Source: Rhizophagus sp. LPA8_4_AMF
Taxonomy: Eukaryota > Glomeromycota > Glomeromycetes > Glomerales > Glomeraceae
NCBI GenBank assembly: GCA_021464525.1
Contig: JADRCO010000259.1
Span: forward strand, 1-40,342
Direction of reading: 5' to 3'
DNA length: 40,342 nt
The notes beneath the pieces were generated by a model, which saw nothing but the letters and a program-made list of their open reading frames with translations, ran no database searches and was not told where the DNA came from. Both the position numbers and the translations under genes were made by a program. This document shows positions 10,759 through 23,271 of the stretch, piece after piece. The first letter of the stretch is position 1, and each line of letters opens with the position of its first letter.

Positions 10759-11456
10759 GTGAAAGTGCATAATCAAAACCTTCGATAAAAGGAACAAAAT
10801 TTTTTTTTAAAAAAAGATTATCAGGGTGCATTTAGCGTACATGATATGTTTAAAAAATTAAACGCAATACAAAAAACCCTTGGTTTTTTATTACGTAATT
10901 TTTGTAATTTCTGAATAAAAAAATTTTTTTTTTTTTTTTTACAAATTCTTTAGGTATGAACGCCAAAAAATATTTTTTTTTTTTTGAAAAATTTAGAGAA
11001 TTTTTTCCCCCATTTATAAATGCCAATTTAATTTATCCAATGACGTATTGTTTTTCTCATTTCTCATATTGAAGTTATAATATATTTTATTCAAAAACAA
11101 TGAAATTTTTATAGTCTAAAAAAAGAATTACGTTTCAGACAATAGGCGAATATATCAATTATTAAAAGAGTTAGTATTTTTTTGTGTAAGTGAAATTGTG
11201 TGTAACTGTAGTGTAACTATAAACATGTACGCCCCAAGTCCACATGTAGATGAATAACCAAATTCTAAATCGAGGGACAATGTAAAACTCCAGCCAAAAT
11301 TTTTTTTTTATTTGGTAAATTTTTTAAACTTTTACCGTTAAACTTTTTAACCGTTAAGGTTCGTTAAATATTTTTTATTTTTATTTTTTTTTAAATACAA
11401 ACAAAAAAAAAAATTATTTTCCTTATTAAAAAAAAAAACTTTACATATATAAAGAC
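9271..11456. other. Long A/T-rich upstream region of the first BTB gene
   Basis: No gene is seen. The stretch holds simple sequence (TTTA-type repeats at 9665-9710, poly-T/poly-A at 10720-10760, several T or A runs at 10800-11440). The last 200 bases before the ATG at 11457 are almost entirely A and T. No convincing core promoter could be placed; a TATATAAA-like string at 11446-11453 touches the start codon and is too close for an ordinary leader. Confidence 0.6.
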
Positions 11457-13169
11457 ATGCCTTCAGACTTCCTTCCTTGTTTAAGTAAAAATTTATTGAA
11501 TTTACTCGAAGACGCTGACGATTATAATGTTAGTATTCAAGTAGGAGAAAATGAAGATATAAAAGAATTTCGTGCACATTCAAATATATTAAGAGCTCGT
11601 TCACCATATTTTAAAATTGCTCTATCAAGTGATTGGGTTAAAAAAGAAAATGGTATCATTGTATTTACCAAACCGAATATTTCTCCTACCGTTTTTGAAA
11701 TAATTTTAAGGTAATTTTTTTTTTTACTTCGTTGTAATTATATATTATATATTTGTAATAAGTTTTTATTTTCTTCTAATTTTTATTTATTTTCTTTGTA
11801 ATAAAGATATATTTATGCAGGAATATTGGACTTGGATAGATTTATAGGGGAAGATATATTAGATTTATTGGTAGCAGCGGATGAATTATTATTAGAAGAA
11901 TTAATTTTACACGTACAAATTCATTTAATACAAAAACAATCAAGATGGGTTCAAAAGAATATGGTAGAAGTATTACATACCGTATTTAAACTTGTAACTT
12001 GTAAAAAAATGCAAGATTATTGTTTAGAAAAAATTTGTGAAGATCCTACGACTTTTTTCACCTTAAAAAAGTTTACCACTTTAGATAGTGATATTTTTTA
12101 TTTATTATTATGTAGGGATGATTTACAAATTGAAGAAGTTTTGGTTTGGGATTGTCTAATTAAATGGGGAACTTATCAAACAAATTTATTAGAATCTGAA
12201 TATGATGATTATCAAAGTCAAAGTGAACAAAGTGAAACAGAGAATCAACAACAACAACAACAGCAACAACAACATCATCATCATCAAAAACAACGTCATC
12301 AAAAAAATTGTTCAATTAATTCAACTTCATCAGCATCATCATCGGATGCATCTACTACATCTTTATCATCATCACCAACGTCAAGTATTTCTACGACAAA
12401 TATTCTTACGGCAAAATGGAATGAAAAGAATTTTAAAGCATTAAAGCGTGTCCTTGGTAAATTTATTCCATTAATCAGATTTTTCGAAATATCTTGGAGA
12501 GATTTTTTCGATCAAGTACGTCCTTACAAACCTATAATTCCACAAGAGATTTATGAAGATATTATGGCTTTTCATATGAATGACGTAAAACCAAAGATGT
12601 GTACTTTATTTCCTAGATTGGGTCATATTCCTGTAGAATCAAATATAATCAAACCTATACACGCTGCAATTATATCAAATTGGATTGAACGTAAGGATAC
12701 AAAATCTTTCGTATCAACAAATGAATCTCATTTAAATTTTAAATTACTTTATAGAGGAAGTAGGGATGGATTTAATAATAGAGAATTTCGTTATAAGTGT
12801 AATAATCGTGGTCCTTCCGTTGCTATCATAAAATTAAAATCTTCTGGTAAAATAATTGGTGGTTATAATCCTTTCGGTTGGCAATATAATATTAATACTT
12901 GGAAAAAGACCTCGGATTCTTTTATTTTCTCCTTAGAAAATGGTGAAAATTTCCATAAAATTAAATTGAGTAGAGTGAATATACCTGTAGCTGCTATTTA
13001 TGAACATCAAAGTTCTGGTTTGAATTTTGGTGGTGGTGATTTAAATATGGATAATCATATTGTTTCTTGTCAAAAGAAAATGCAATCTTATGAATATAGT
13101 ATCTTAGATAATGATGCTTATTCTGTTGAAGAATTTGAAGTATTTTCTACTTTAATGAATTACGTATAA
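11457..13169 (+). CDS. BTB-BACK-TLDc domain protein with a Gln/His/Ser-rich insertion
   Basis: There are two exons, 11457-11710 and 11807-13169. The 96-nt intron (GTAATT..AAAG) splits an Arg codon in phase 2 and restores ILR-YIYAGILDLD. The product is 538 aa. The BTB/POZ domain (about 22-125; FRAHSNILRARSPYF is the signature) is followed by BACK (about 128-213), a low-complexity insert (about 214-283, with nine Gln at 232-240, then four His and Ser/Thr runs), the end of BACK (KRVLGKFIPLIRF) and a C-terminal TLDc domain (about 365-536; LLYRGSRDGF, IIGGYNPFGW, SFIFSLENGE). BTB/BACK proteins commonly act as Cullin-3 ubiquitin-ligase adaptors or self-associating scaffolds. That role is inferred and no partner is visible. 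The frame is intact. An AATAAA lies downstream near 13456. The second copy at 25146 is a paralogue. Confidence 0.93.
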
Positions 13170-14052
13170 AGTGAATTAAAAAATTAATGGAATCAATGAA
13201 GGATTGTAAAATATTTGATGAATCTTTGATTTGGATAGATTTAATTTATATAAAAATGAGAATATTTAAATAGATTTGATTTATTTTTTTTTTAGAGAGC
13301 TTTTTTTAGCGATTCAATATGTACGGTTGTATTTTTAGATATTTAAAAAAGATTTTGTTGTAGGTAAATAAGTTGTATAAAAAAAAAAAAACAAAATTAT
13401 ATATAAATTTATTTAAAAAAATTGTACAGTTTAAAAAAAGATTTCTCTTTTCTTTAAATAAAAATTATTAATTATTACCCCCTTTTTTTGAGTATCATTA
13501 TGATATTATGAAGCGGATATATAAAATCAATTCTAATATTTTTACAAATTTACGAACTTTTTTTTATCTAAAATAATTTCAAAGTTTCTCTTAAAGAACG
13601 CGAGAATATTGTGACGTAGAGGTTGAGAAATGGGATCAGACCCGGCAATAATTTCGTGAAGGATGGACGTAATTATCATTAAAATTTAGTGTAGTCATTT
13701 CCAAATTAATCTCATAATAAATCGACTTAAATAAAAATGATTATCGCTATCGACTGAGTTATCCTTTAAAAGTTTAGAATAAAATTTGAAGTTCATTATT
13801 ATTAATCTTCTTATATGAACCAATCGGAAACAAAATGCTGTATTTGGTTAGTTACAATATAAAACAATCAACAATGAATATGTTGGGTTCAACGAAAATT
13901 AATTTAATTTATCAATTTGTAGAGCATTTTCAAAAAACGTTGGACTCTAATTACTTTATTTAAATGTTGACTTACTTCTTTGGATTCGGTTTGTAGAAAT
14001 TTCTTGTCGAAAAAAATCTGCGTTGGTTATCATTCCTAATTTTTCTACTTTG
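13170..14052. other. 3' flank of the first BTB gene
   Basis: Non-coding. It contains A/T runs and an AATAAA-type signal near 13456 that could direct polyadenylation. No other gene is seen. Confidence 0.6.
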
Positions 14053-14452
14053 CCAAAAACAAGAAAATTTTGTTATATAATTTAAATCTTGCTTATCGTA
14101 ATTTACGAGTAATTATTATGAAGTTCCTTTACCAAAACAAGAAAAATTTGGTATGTCATTTAAACCTTATTGTAATCCGTAAGGTAATTATTAAATTATA
14201 AAGTCCTTTATTATTTACCGAAACAAGAAATGTATTGCTATGACATTTTAAATCTCACCAATTATAATCATTATTTCTAATAACTTTATTATAAAGTTCT
14301 TTACAAAAACAAAGAAAATTTATTGTGCTATTTAAACTTTATAAGGTAATTATTCCTAATAACATATAATAAAAGTCTTTTACCGTAACAAGAAATGACA
14401 TTTAACCTTACCTATTATAATTTGAGTTAATTATTCATTTCCGAAACAAGGT
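14053..14452. repeat. Degenerate tandem array, period about 80 bp
   Basis: Six occurrences of a motif close to ACCRAAACAAGAAA begin near 14053, 14131, 14217, 14303, 14382 and 14441. Between them TTTAAACCTT, TATTATAATT and AAGGTAATTATT recur in the same order. Spacings are roughly 78, 86, 86, 79 and 59 bp, so the array is an old, diverged tandem duplication with a truncated last unit. It has no coding capacity. Confidence 0.7.
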
Positions 14453-15119
14453 CATGTTCATGAAATTTGAATATAATTAAGTTTAAACAAATTATACATT
14501 TGTTCTATTGATGAAGTTATTATTTTATGACATTTCTTTTTTTGTATCTTTTAGGGCCGTTAGTTTAACAATATTTTATTTTAAAATTCAATATATTTCA
14601 TTTGTCAGGAAGTTGTGGTCAGGTGATGATCAACTTCTAAACATGACGTAGGTATGATAAGGTATGATATAATTAGTTTTGCGGCATTTTATGTAATTTA
14701 GTCAAACCTAGTTTAATAGGTAGAATAAAAATGTAGTACAAAATACTTATAAAATAACATGTTTATGTAATTTTGATTACTAAATGCACAAGCCTTCTTA
14801 TAATTAATTTATTTTCAATAAATTATTAATGATTTTTATGTTATATCAACCAATAAATTTTGTTATAGAAAGGACGGATATCCATTTAAAGAATATAATA
14901 TTTATAAAATTATGGTTTAACAAGGAGACATAAATTAGAATTACGAATATAAATAATTTGTAAGGAATAAACAAACTTTCATCTTCTAATGTCGATTGGA
15001 AGAGTAAATAAACTTACATATATACAATTAATTAACCACAATATACGTTCTTCAAGGGATCCAGTAAGAATAGTAATTATATAAAATGTTTTTTTTAAAA
15101 AGATATTTCAAGAAAAAGT

Positions 15120-15192
15120 GGGCTCATGGCCAAATGGATAAGGCGCCTGACTACGAATCAGGAGATTCCAGGTTCGACCCCTGGTGAGCTCG
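15120..15192 (+). tRNA. tRNA-Arg (anticodon ACG)
   Basis: The full 73-nt cloverleaf can be drawn. The acceptor stem GGGCTCA pairs with TGAGCTC (one G-T), with discriminator G at 15192. The D arm has GCC/GGC stems. The anticodon stem CCTGA/TCAGG encloses the loop CTACGAA, giving anticodon ACG at 15153-15155. A five-base variable loop and the T arm CCAGG-TTCGACC-CCTGG follow. There is no intron. A34 is expected to be edited to inosine to read CGU, CGC and CGA codons. The T arm and D arm supply the internal A and B box promoter for RNA polymerase III. A run of T does not follow directly; TTTT first appears near 15217. Confidence 0.97.
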
Positions 15193-16929
15193 ATCTGGAT
15201 TTAATCCTCTTACTATTTTGCTTTACAATTTATACGATGAACAAGAAGTATATTTTAGAAGCACGATAGTCAATCTATACTACGTCAATTATTATTAAAT
15301 GATAATACATTCACGTGCGTGAACTTTAAATCTATTTTTTATAGAATTTTTTATAGAATTTTATAAATTATCTTATATTTTCATTTAATTCTTGAATTTT
15401 ATGTATAAATTTAAATTAGACTTTTTTTATTATTGAAATCAACGCCCAGACGGAAAGGTATGGCTTAAGGCTTAATTATTTATGAGGCTGTGAAATTTAC
15501 CTTTTCAGACTGTTCACTAATAAATATTGCATGACACCACGTCTAGTTTTTTTATTTATTTTTCTTATGCCATACGTTTACGTTTAAGCCAATTTATTAT
15601 TTAAACTTATTAAATTTATTAACACGTTTTGATGCGCCATCAAGCATAATATTATTCTTTCTGAGAAAAAGGATTCATCATAATCATTTTTTCCTGTAAA
15701 CACAAACTGCCAGTAAGAGACAAGAAAGATTTAAGGTTTTTTTTTCTTTATGGATGAGTTATTAACCGAAAATAATAAAATTATGAAAATTCAATATAAT
15801 TCACGTGATCAATTTTTTTGCATATCCTCAGCAGAGTGCCAAAATTACGGCATAAATTAAGTGTTCTAGATTTCTAAAAAATATTATACAAAATATACAA
15901 AATATATATGATTGTCGATAGTATATTTACATTTTTCATAATAATTTTTATGCAGATAGATAAAATCCTATAAAAGGGAACAAATAATAAAAAAAAAAAA
16001 TACTAATTTCTTATTTATATTTATTTACTTATTCAACAAAAAAATAAAAATATTTTTAATAAATCTAATTATGAAATAATTAATTTCAATGGCGCAAGCA
16101 TATGGGAAACATGTCAAGAAATTTTTATGATATCACAAATTTCTTGTCATATAATTTCTATGTATACAAAAGAAAACAATTTCAAATCCTGTTTTATTTT
16201 ATAACAGGTTTTTAAATTTTCAAATAAAAAATTATTATTAAATTTTAAACATTTTAATATAAAATCTCATGTGGTCATATAACAAGTTGATTGTTTGTTT
16301 TAAAGTGAACAGCCTTTTGGCTTGTAATGTTGGCTGGCTTGCAACTTTGGCATGTGATGCTACGCCATATCATCGGGTACTCTTTTTTTTTCGTATGTGT
16401 TACACAACAGAGTACACTTTAATATTTAAATGATTGAAATCCTTCCCTTTTTTTCTTTAACTGTGATATTGTGATATTTCCTTAACTAATATTTACCCTA
16501 TTATATATACTTCATATCATTAATATGATTTGATCTATAAAATAATTCTAAAAAAATAAAATTATTTATCCAGAATAACAAAGAACAAATTTCTATTAAT
16601 CACTAGAGTGGCAGTAATAAAAAAAAATGTTGGATTTAGAACTTCATTAATTTAAAAACTTCCATGAATTTATTTATTATTGAAACAAATTATTTTAATC
16701 AGAATATAACAAATGGCATATTTTGGATTGAAACATCACTAGAAACACAAAGTTTCAATATATTAAATTGTGATCAGATGTTGTATATACTATGCTAATA
16801 TTATGATAATATTATGATGGAGTTTATGCTCTTTATAGGAGTGCTAGTCTCATTATTCACACTTGTCCGTTCAGAAAATCTACCAATCTTTTCATGTTTC
16901 ATTCTTTCCTTTCAGTGAATTATCTTCTA
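15193..16929. other. A/T-rich intergenic stretch
   Basis: No gene is visible. An imperfect inverted motif around GTATGGCTTAAG (15458-15472) and the complement of GTATGGCATAAG (15568-15583) could mark a small decayed foldback element, but no target duplication was found. Confidence 0.55.
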
Positions 16930-18962
16930 TTGATACACAATATAAGGATATAAGATGATCCAAAAAGTAGGAACCAAAGTACAGGATTGCTTTAAAAAGT
17001 TCGCTCACATAATATATCAATGTGTCATTTTTCCAGAAGAGTGAACAACTTCCCAAATTTTTCACATCCCAAATCCCTGTATAAACAATTAGGGATTTAT
17101 AATTACAGTTAAAATCTTAAATATTGTTATGATTTAATCACAATTTAAAAATAAATTACTTATCAAAAATGATTTGAAATTTGAATTTCAGACATTACAA
17201 CTGATTAGATTAAGTAAAGTAAAAATATATGAACATTTCTCAAATGACATTATGAAAGATAGAACAACATCAAAAGGTTACAAAATAAGAATTAATATCT
17301 TAAAACCAAAATGAGATATTTCTTGATTATTGAAGGTAAAAGTTTGATGGGAAAATCCAGCACTTTCACCAGAATTTATAAATAAACAAAGTGAAGGAAC
17401 TTACATTATTAAGCTAAGCACCAGAGGGTTGAGGCAATTTCTTCATTAAAGCCAAAGTACCAGAGAGTTATGGCAATTTTTCTTTATTAAGTTAAGCATG
17501 ACAGATATTATAATTTCTTCAATTCAAGCAGTATTAAAAGGAATTTATTTCAGCAACAATCAATTGTTAGCATGTATTAAATAAGTGAAAACTTTTGTTT
17601 GGTGAAGAAGGTACAGTCATCACTCCTGGTTTGGGTAAGGAGTTGCAATCATTAATGCTAAAACAGTTGAAAATTGGACTGATAAAGAAATGGTAGTTTT
17701 TTCACAAACAAAGCTTATATATTTCATTACCCTGAAAGATGAAAGGAGATCAATCAAAATTTAAAGAGGAATAGGATGAATTGTAGGAGTAAGTTTTTGT
17801 TCTTTGTCAAGAAAAGTTAAAACTAAGGTCATTGTCTAACTAAACAAATCAGCAAGCAAGCCTAACTTCTAGTGCATCTGCTAAATTTAATACTGATAGT
17901 ATTAAAAAAAGATTTAGTTCAGAAGTTCTCTTTAATTATACAACAAGGATGTGATATATATAAATACAATGTAATGCCTTATATCTTATGCAACACATCT
18001 GGATCATTTTAAAAGTGCATGTATAACATTTAACAAGGCTTAATAAATTGGGCCAAATGAGATAAAATTATTTTTAATTAAAAAAAAAGTTTTTTTGAAA
18101 AAGCTATCAATGAAGTTACATACTGGAACAATATCATAAATATCATGCAAAAAGTCTTGCACAGAAATGGAAGAAAAGTGATGGCATATTCAAAGTAGAA
18201 AAAAGTCATTTCATGCCTGACAAGAAAAATTATCTTCAATACGTTGAAAAACATCATTCATGTAGATATAGTTTTAATATATCCTTACCACTTTGTAAGC
18301 CTGCATACTTGAAATTATGCAATTAAAATGACTATAAACTTTTTGAACATCACAGATTAGGAGAAAAAAAAATTTTTATTCATGCAGATAACTGTGCTGG
18401 TCAAAACAAAAATAATGTCATAATAATGTATTTAGCCTGGCAAATAATGAATAATCTCCATGAAGTAATAATTTATTCTTTTATGATAGCTGAACATACT
18501 AAATTTAGTTTTGATAGTTAGTTTATCAGCCTTATTAATAATTTACCAGATTTTCCCATTAATTAAAATCACCTATTACTGGTTTAATGTCCATCTTGAA
18601 TTTGTAATATTATTGGGTAAAAGTACTGTGACAAGACATATAAAGTCTGTTTCACAAAATTAGCAAAATAGATGGAATATGATATTACACCAAATAATAG
18701 AATTGATACACATATACCAAAAAATACATTGCAAAAGAAAGATAATTAGATTATATATGGATGACTGAAAGAATTTTTTCACAACAAGATACTCTTATTT
18801 TCATCATTCTTTTCCAGCATGATCACTACCAAATCACCAATTCAAGATTATGGTAAACCCACTAGTAAGTTGACTGATACTACCAGCATGGTCACTACCA
18901 AATCAAAAATTGAAGCTATGAGAGAACAATATAAAAATATTAAAGTCCCAGAATCAATATAA
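16930..18962 (+). pseudogene. Decayed DDE-type transposase (DUF7869-like)
   Basis: The plus strand shows scattered coding pieces. The clearest, at 18370-18520, reads FIHADNCAGQNKNNVIIMYL followed by SFMIAEHTKFSFDS. The HADNCAGQNKNN and HTKF motifs are those of the DDE-like domain found in DUF7869-type transposon proteins of fungi and oomycetes. Upstream pieces include FKVEKSHFMPDKKNYLQYVE near 18200, and the C-terminus ends EAMREQYKNIKVPESI with a TAA at 18960-18962. Stops and frameshifts occur throughout (for example just after SFDS), so it is dead. The N-terminal limit is uncertain because 16930-17900 is very degraded. A short AGCATGRTCACTACCAAATCA motif is duplicated at about 18818 and 18884 within the C-terminal part. 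Confidence 0.65.
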
Positions 18963-20494
18963 TTTTTGTCCCTTTCCTACTTTTTTAAAATGGGTAACAA
19001 TAATGAAGAAAATTTTTAAGAATTTATCTGGTCAAGATATATTAAAAGTATCAGTGTATTAATCTATAATGATAAGGAATAATTCAAATACTATTTAACA
19101 CCTCAACAGTAATGCTTCAAGGTAAGAGTAAACAACCATAATTATGTTTTTTCTTTTGGATGCATTATTATGTTCTATCTGGTTACTAATATCATTTTAA
19201 ATATTCAGATTGGATAAAAACAGATCATTTGTTATTGATATTTTCCTATTGTCTGCAACTCTCACAAATGATAATTAAACTAGATTAAGTTAATGTGCAG
19301 TGACTTCATCACCACCAGTTAATTGATTTATATTACTTTTATTAACTAAACATAAGATTAATTTAACTTATAGAATGTAAGATAAGCTAAGTGATAATAA
19401 AAATGATACTTTATTGGTCATATAAAATCTATTTTATCAAAATTTTATAACGTATTACAATAGATGAAGGTATGTTTATTATTTTATTTTAAAATGGTAG
19501 TTGTAAAAATGATTTTTTTTTATATACTATATTTTTTGTAATGCAAATTAAAAGATAGAGTCCAAAATAGCTACCATGATTATTTTTAAAGCGTACAGTT
19601 TTCATTTTGAAATTTTCCCATCTAAAGAAGAGTAATTAAATATTTTTTCTTAGTTCATAAATATGAATAATTAATAATTAATTAATAAATAATGAACAAT
19701 TAATAAGTTCATATTACATCACATGAAAATTTAAGCATTTAATAATTAATATGCATAAAATATCTAACATTATAATGCATATTGCATAATAATTAAATCA
19801 ATTAAGAAAAATGTAAAAAGCATGCAATATTATTTTAAAGCTTTAACGTTGAAAGATGACAAAATACTTTTGTTATATATATACAGCGATATTGAACTTA
19901 ATCACATTATTATAAACTGTATTTATTGGTTATTTCATGCAATATTTTATTATTAATATAACCAGTTAATTGTTGTGATAATTTACAATAAAAATCAAGG
20001 CTTTAGTTATAATAAAAAAAGAAGCTGATGAATCATTTGCAACAACCAGTTAATGGTTTAAACCAGTTGCAACAAACTGGTTAACCAGTTTAAATCAGTT
20101 GTAGTAAAACTGGTTAATCAAATTGCAACCTGATTAAAATCTTTTTAGACCCAGTTAGTAAAATTCAAATTGGTTCCAACCTCTAATAAGAGGAAAAAAA
20201 TAAAATTACAAATTTGATTGATGATTGATCATTGAAGAATTCTTGCTTACCATTACTGTATAAATAGAAAAAAGTAAGCAACTTAAAAAATAAATTAATT
20301 ATGTTATCGTAAATTTTAAATTTATCATATTTATTAATTATTGTCATATAAAAGAAGCAATCATTCATATGACGTGATTGTAGCTTTAACTAAAGTTCAA
20401 ATTCATTAAAGCTTTTTTGATATTTACCTGTCCACCATATGAAATTTCATTGATTTTATAAAAATAATTGAATTATAAATAATAAGTTTAATAG
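18963..20494. other. A/T-rich stretch with an AACCAGTT-rich patch
   Basis: No gene is visible. At 20040-20180 the words AACCAGTT, AACTGGTT and GTTGCAAC recur in both orientations, ending in GGTTCCAACCTCTA, which resembles a hAT-type element terminus. The matching opposite end was not found, so it may be a truncated MITE. Confidence 0.5.
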
Positions 20495-21004
20495 TAGGGA
20501 TGGCAATGGTCACAGTCATTAACCGGTTATAACCGGTCATAACCGTGACCAATACCAGTTGGTCAAAGGCTTTTGACCAACCATTGACTGACAGTTTGAC
20601 CAACCGCTTGACTGACCAGTTTGACCAATCCTTTAACCAACCATTTAGTTTCAGTAATTGTCAATACCAAGGTTTTTGACATTTTTGCAACTTTTTTATT
20701 AAAAAAAAGTGCGAAAACATTCTTTTTTTATGAAATTATTAATAAAAAACATTTTCGCAACATTTTCTATTAAAATAATTAAAAAATGTTGTGAAACATT
20801 TTAAGTGTTACAATAAAAAAAAAGTTTTGCAACTCCTTTTTTAATTATTTAGATAAACTCGCTTCCTATTTTTGCTTATTGATCAGTTAAGTGGTTGGTC
20901 AAACGGTCAGCCATAGCTGCCAGTCAGAATGGTTGGTCAGTCAAAAGTTCTTGACCGGCTATAACCGACTGATGACTGACCATGACTGACTGTTGCCATC
21001 CCTA
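20495..21004. mobile_element. hAT-like MITE (510 bp) with 8-bp target-site duplication
   Basis: The element begins TAGGGATGGCAATGGTCA and ends with the reverse complement of TAGGGATGGCAACAGTCA. It is flanked on both sides by the perfect 8-mer TTTAATAG (20487-20494 and 21005-21012). Near each end are many copies of GGTCAA/TTGACC and AACCGGT-type words that extend the inverted structure, around an A/T-rich middle. TAGGG termini plus an 8-bp duplication are diagnostic of hAT elements. There is no transposase, so it needed one from elsewhere. The perfect duplication suggests a younger insertion than the pseudogenes around it. Confidence 0.9.
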
Positions 21005-21705
21005 TTTAATAGACATCAACTTTCAGAATCTAAACATGCAAAGACTAGAATTATCTTATCTATTTTAGGCCTTTATTTCAGTACTATTATTGCAGAAAAA
21101 CATCTTGAAAGATGGAAGAGAACATTGAGAAATATTTTGAAATTCCATAAACTAAAAAGATTTAAAACTGTGATAAAAGATATTTTTGCAGTTTAATTAA
21201 CTGAATCTTTGTTGTGAAATATTGTTATTTAGCATAAAAAATATATACATTAATATTTTAATATAGAAAGCTTATTTAACCATATTTACATCATAAAAAA
21301 ATACTTTCAAATATACTAGAAGCATTGATTTCTTCAATTTGATATGTTAGGACTAGAGTATGCAAAATTATTCCTATTTTTTTTACAGAATTATTTTTCT
21401 TCTAATAATCTGAAAAATTATGAGCTAATTTTAATGTTTTCCTAGTATTTTTAATTGAAAAAGATAAATAAAATACAAACAAATATAAATTATATAATTA
21501 AATCAAATAAATATTTACCATTAATTTTGCTAGTATTTATATTTGAATCTTCAACATTTCGCTTAGTTCAGAGTATATTTAATTTACTAATATGTTAAAT
21601 TTACACTGGGTTAATGATTTAAATTGTTGAATCTAGATTTCTTAATGATAAACGAAAATATTTTTATTATAACATACCTTTCAATATTTATGTCAAGATC
21701 TAGTT

Positions 21706-22590
21706 CTATTGAAGTATAATATATAAAAATAATCCCAAAGATTTAACTGTTGGTATTTTAAATTTACTCATTTTTAGTATGACACAGCCCTTTGAAGAGA
21801 TTTTAGACGAGCATTTAGAAATGAAAGATTTTAATGATCTACTTGTATAAATAGCACTCAGATGTGATTTTTCACTAAACTCAGGTCTAAGTTTTTTTAA
21901 ACTTATTAATTCTAATCTTTTCAATTCAGCTTGATTAAAAGGTTCAATTTTTTATTTTAAAAAAACCATTTACCAAAAGTCTTACAAATTTCCATTATAA
22001 AAGGGCTTTTTCAGGATTAGGATCCCAACATATTTTCATTAGATTAGCAAAACATTCTGGTGTATCTTATGTAATATTAGGTCGTTCACCATCAAGAATC
22101 TTAAAAATCAAATTAATATCATGTTTAACACTAAGCAAAAGATTTACAATCTGTCGTAAGTTCCCAAATCATACCATACAATAAACATCAGTTTCTTTGG
22201 AAAATCCAGATACTCTAAATATTTCTGGTGCAATATAATTGATAGTCCTTTTCATCGATGTAATCGGTCCATCCTACCTGATAACCTGGATAATATTTCC
22301 ATTATGAAAATCTTGATGTATAAAACCTGAATTATAAATAGTTTTGAGTCCGAAATAAAAAAAATTTAATAAATTGGGATTTATAATATTATTATATATA
22401 TTCATCTAATTACCCTTCTGAAATATTCCATAATATAGCTAATGTTTGTTTATTCCACGTAATTCCTCTAAAATTCTTTTGCAAACTGATGCATGTTGTA
22501 TAACTAATATATAATCACCCAATTTAGGTCTTTTGTAATACCATAATTTCTAATAATATAGGAAAAGAATTGAAATTAATACAAAATTTC
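21706..22590 (-). pseudogene. Protein kinase-like gene remnant
   Basis: Minus-strand pieces follow the order of a kinase C-lobe. ELRGITWNKQTLAILWNIS near 22450 is followed by SGFIHQDFHNGNI at about 22290-22335, the catalytic loop with HxDFHxGN in place of HRDLKxxN. Then come INYIAPEIFRVSGFSKETDV (about 22180-22240, the APE motif and activation segment end) and HDINLIFKILDGERPNI with TPECFANLMKICWDPNPEKA (about 22000-22130). The tail NQAELKRLELISLKKL with AIYTSRSLKSFIS ends near 21720. The stretch between the catalytic loop and APE is far too short, and no DFG is present, so a deletion removed the metal-binding loop. Several stops also occur. The tail matches the family tail I remember from Rhizophagus kinases. 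Confidence 0.75.
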
Positions 22591-23271
22591 AGCGTTACAT
22601 ATTTCCAACATATCCCTGGCACTTTCTTATTACTTCCTCATAACATAAATCTTATTTTTTTGCATGATTAAATACTAATGTCTTTCAATCGGACATATTC
22701 TGAGCTGCTAGCTATGTTACCAGCTTCTGTAATATATGAAGCATGGGCTCATCTTACAATTCAGAAATATAACCCTTTATCTGAAATTGAAGCTGGGATA
22801 TAAATCCTACAGCGGAATCATTTTTGAAACATGAAGTTAATTGATATCAGAAGAAATCAATGAGCGAGACAGAGACGATCATAAACTTTGACAACAGGTA
22901 TACTTCACATTCCTTATGCATCCACCATAGGGCACGTCTGAAATGTGTGACAGGTTATACTGAATATATTGCTTAGAGTATATGCAAACAACTAGAATCG
23001 TCAATTAATCTGACTGTCATTCTTAAATATTTTTAACGTTCAAGTAAATAAAAATGTTTTTCTTTCGCTTCATTTTTTTTCAATATTCAAACTTATGCAA
23101 ATAAATTTTATGTTTTATTATTGTTTTATAATATTTGAAACCATTCTATCTTTTACGTGTTTTTTTGCTTTTTTATTCTTTTGTATTATCTTTATTTTTA
23201 TAATAAAGAAAAAATTGCAAACATTTAACTACATTGTTTCAACACCAATATATATAAAACAAAATAATAAA
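22591..23271. other. Intergenic stretch between kinase remnant and repeats
   Basis: Nothing is confidently coding. It might include the lost N-lobe of the kinase (TKDPKLGDYILVIQ-like residues appear just inside its boundary near 22520). The 16-mer TCTGAAATGTGTGACA at 22937-22952 recurs inverted at 23683-23698. Confidence 0.45.

Noticed and set aside
11446..11453. TATATAAA-like TATA box of the first BTB gene
   Set aside because: It ends three bases before the ATG; a transcript starting some 30 bp downstream would miss the start codon.
12202..12444. Asn/Ile/His-rich open frame on the plus strand
   Set aside because: It is the +1 frame shadow of the CAA/CAT/TCA repeats of the real BTB gene.
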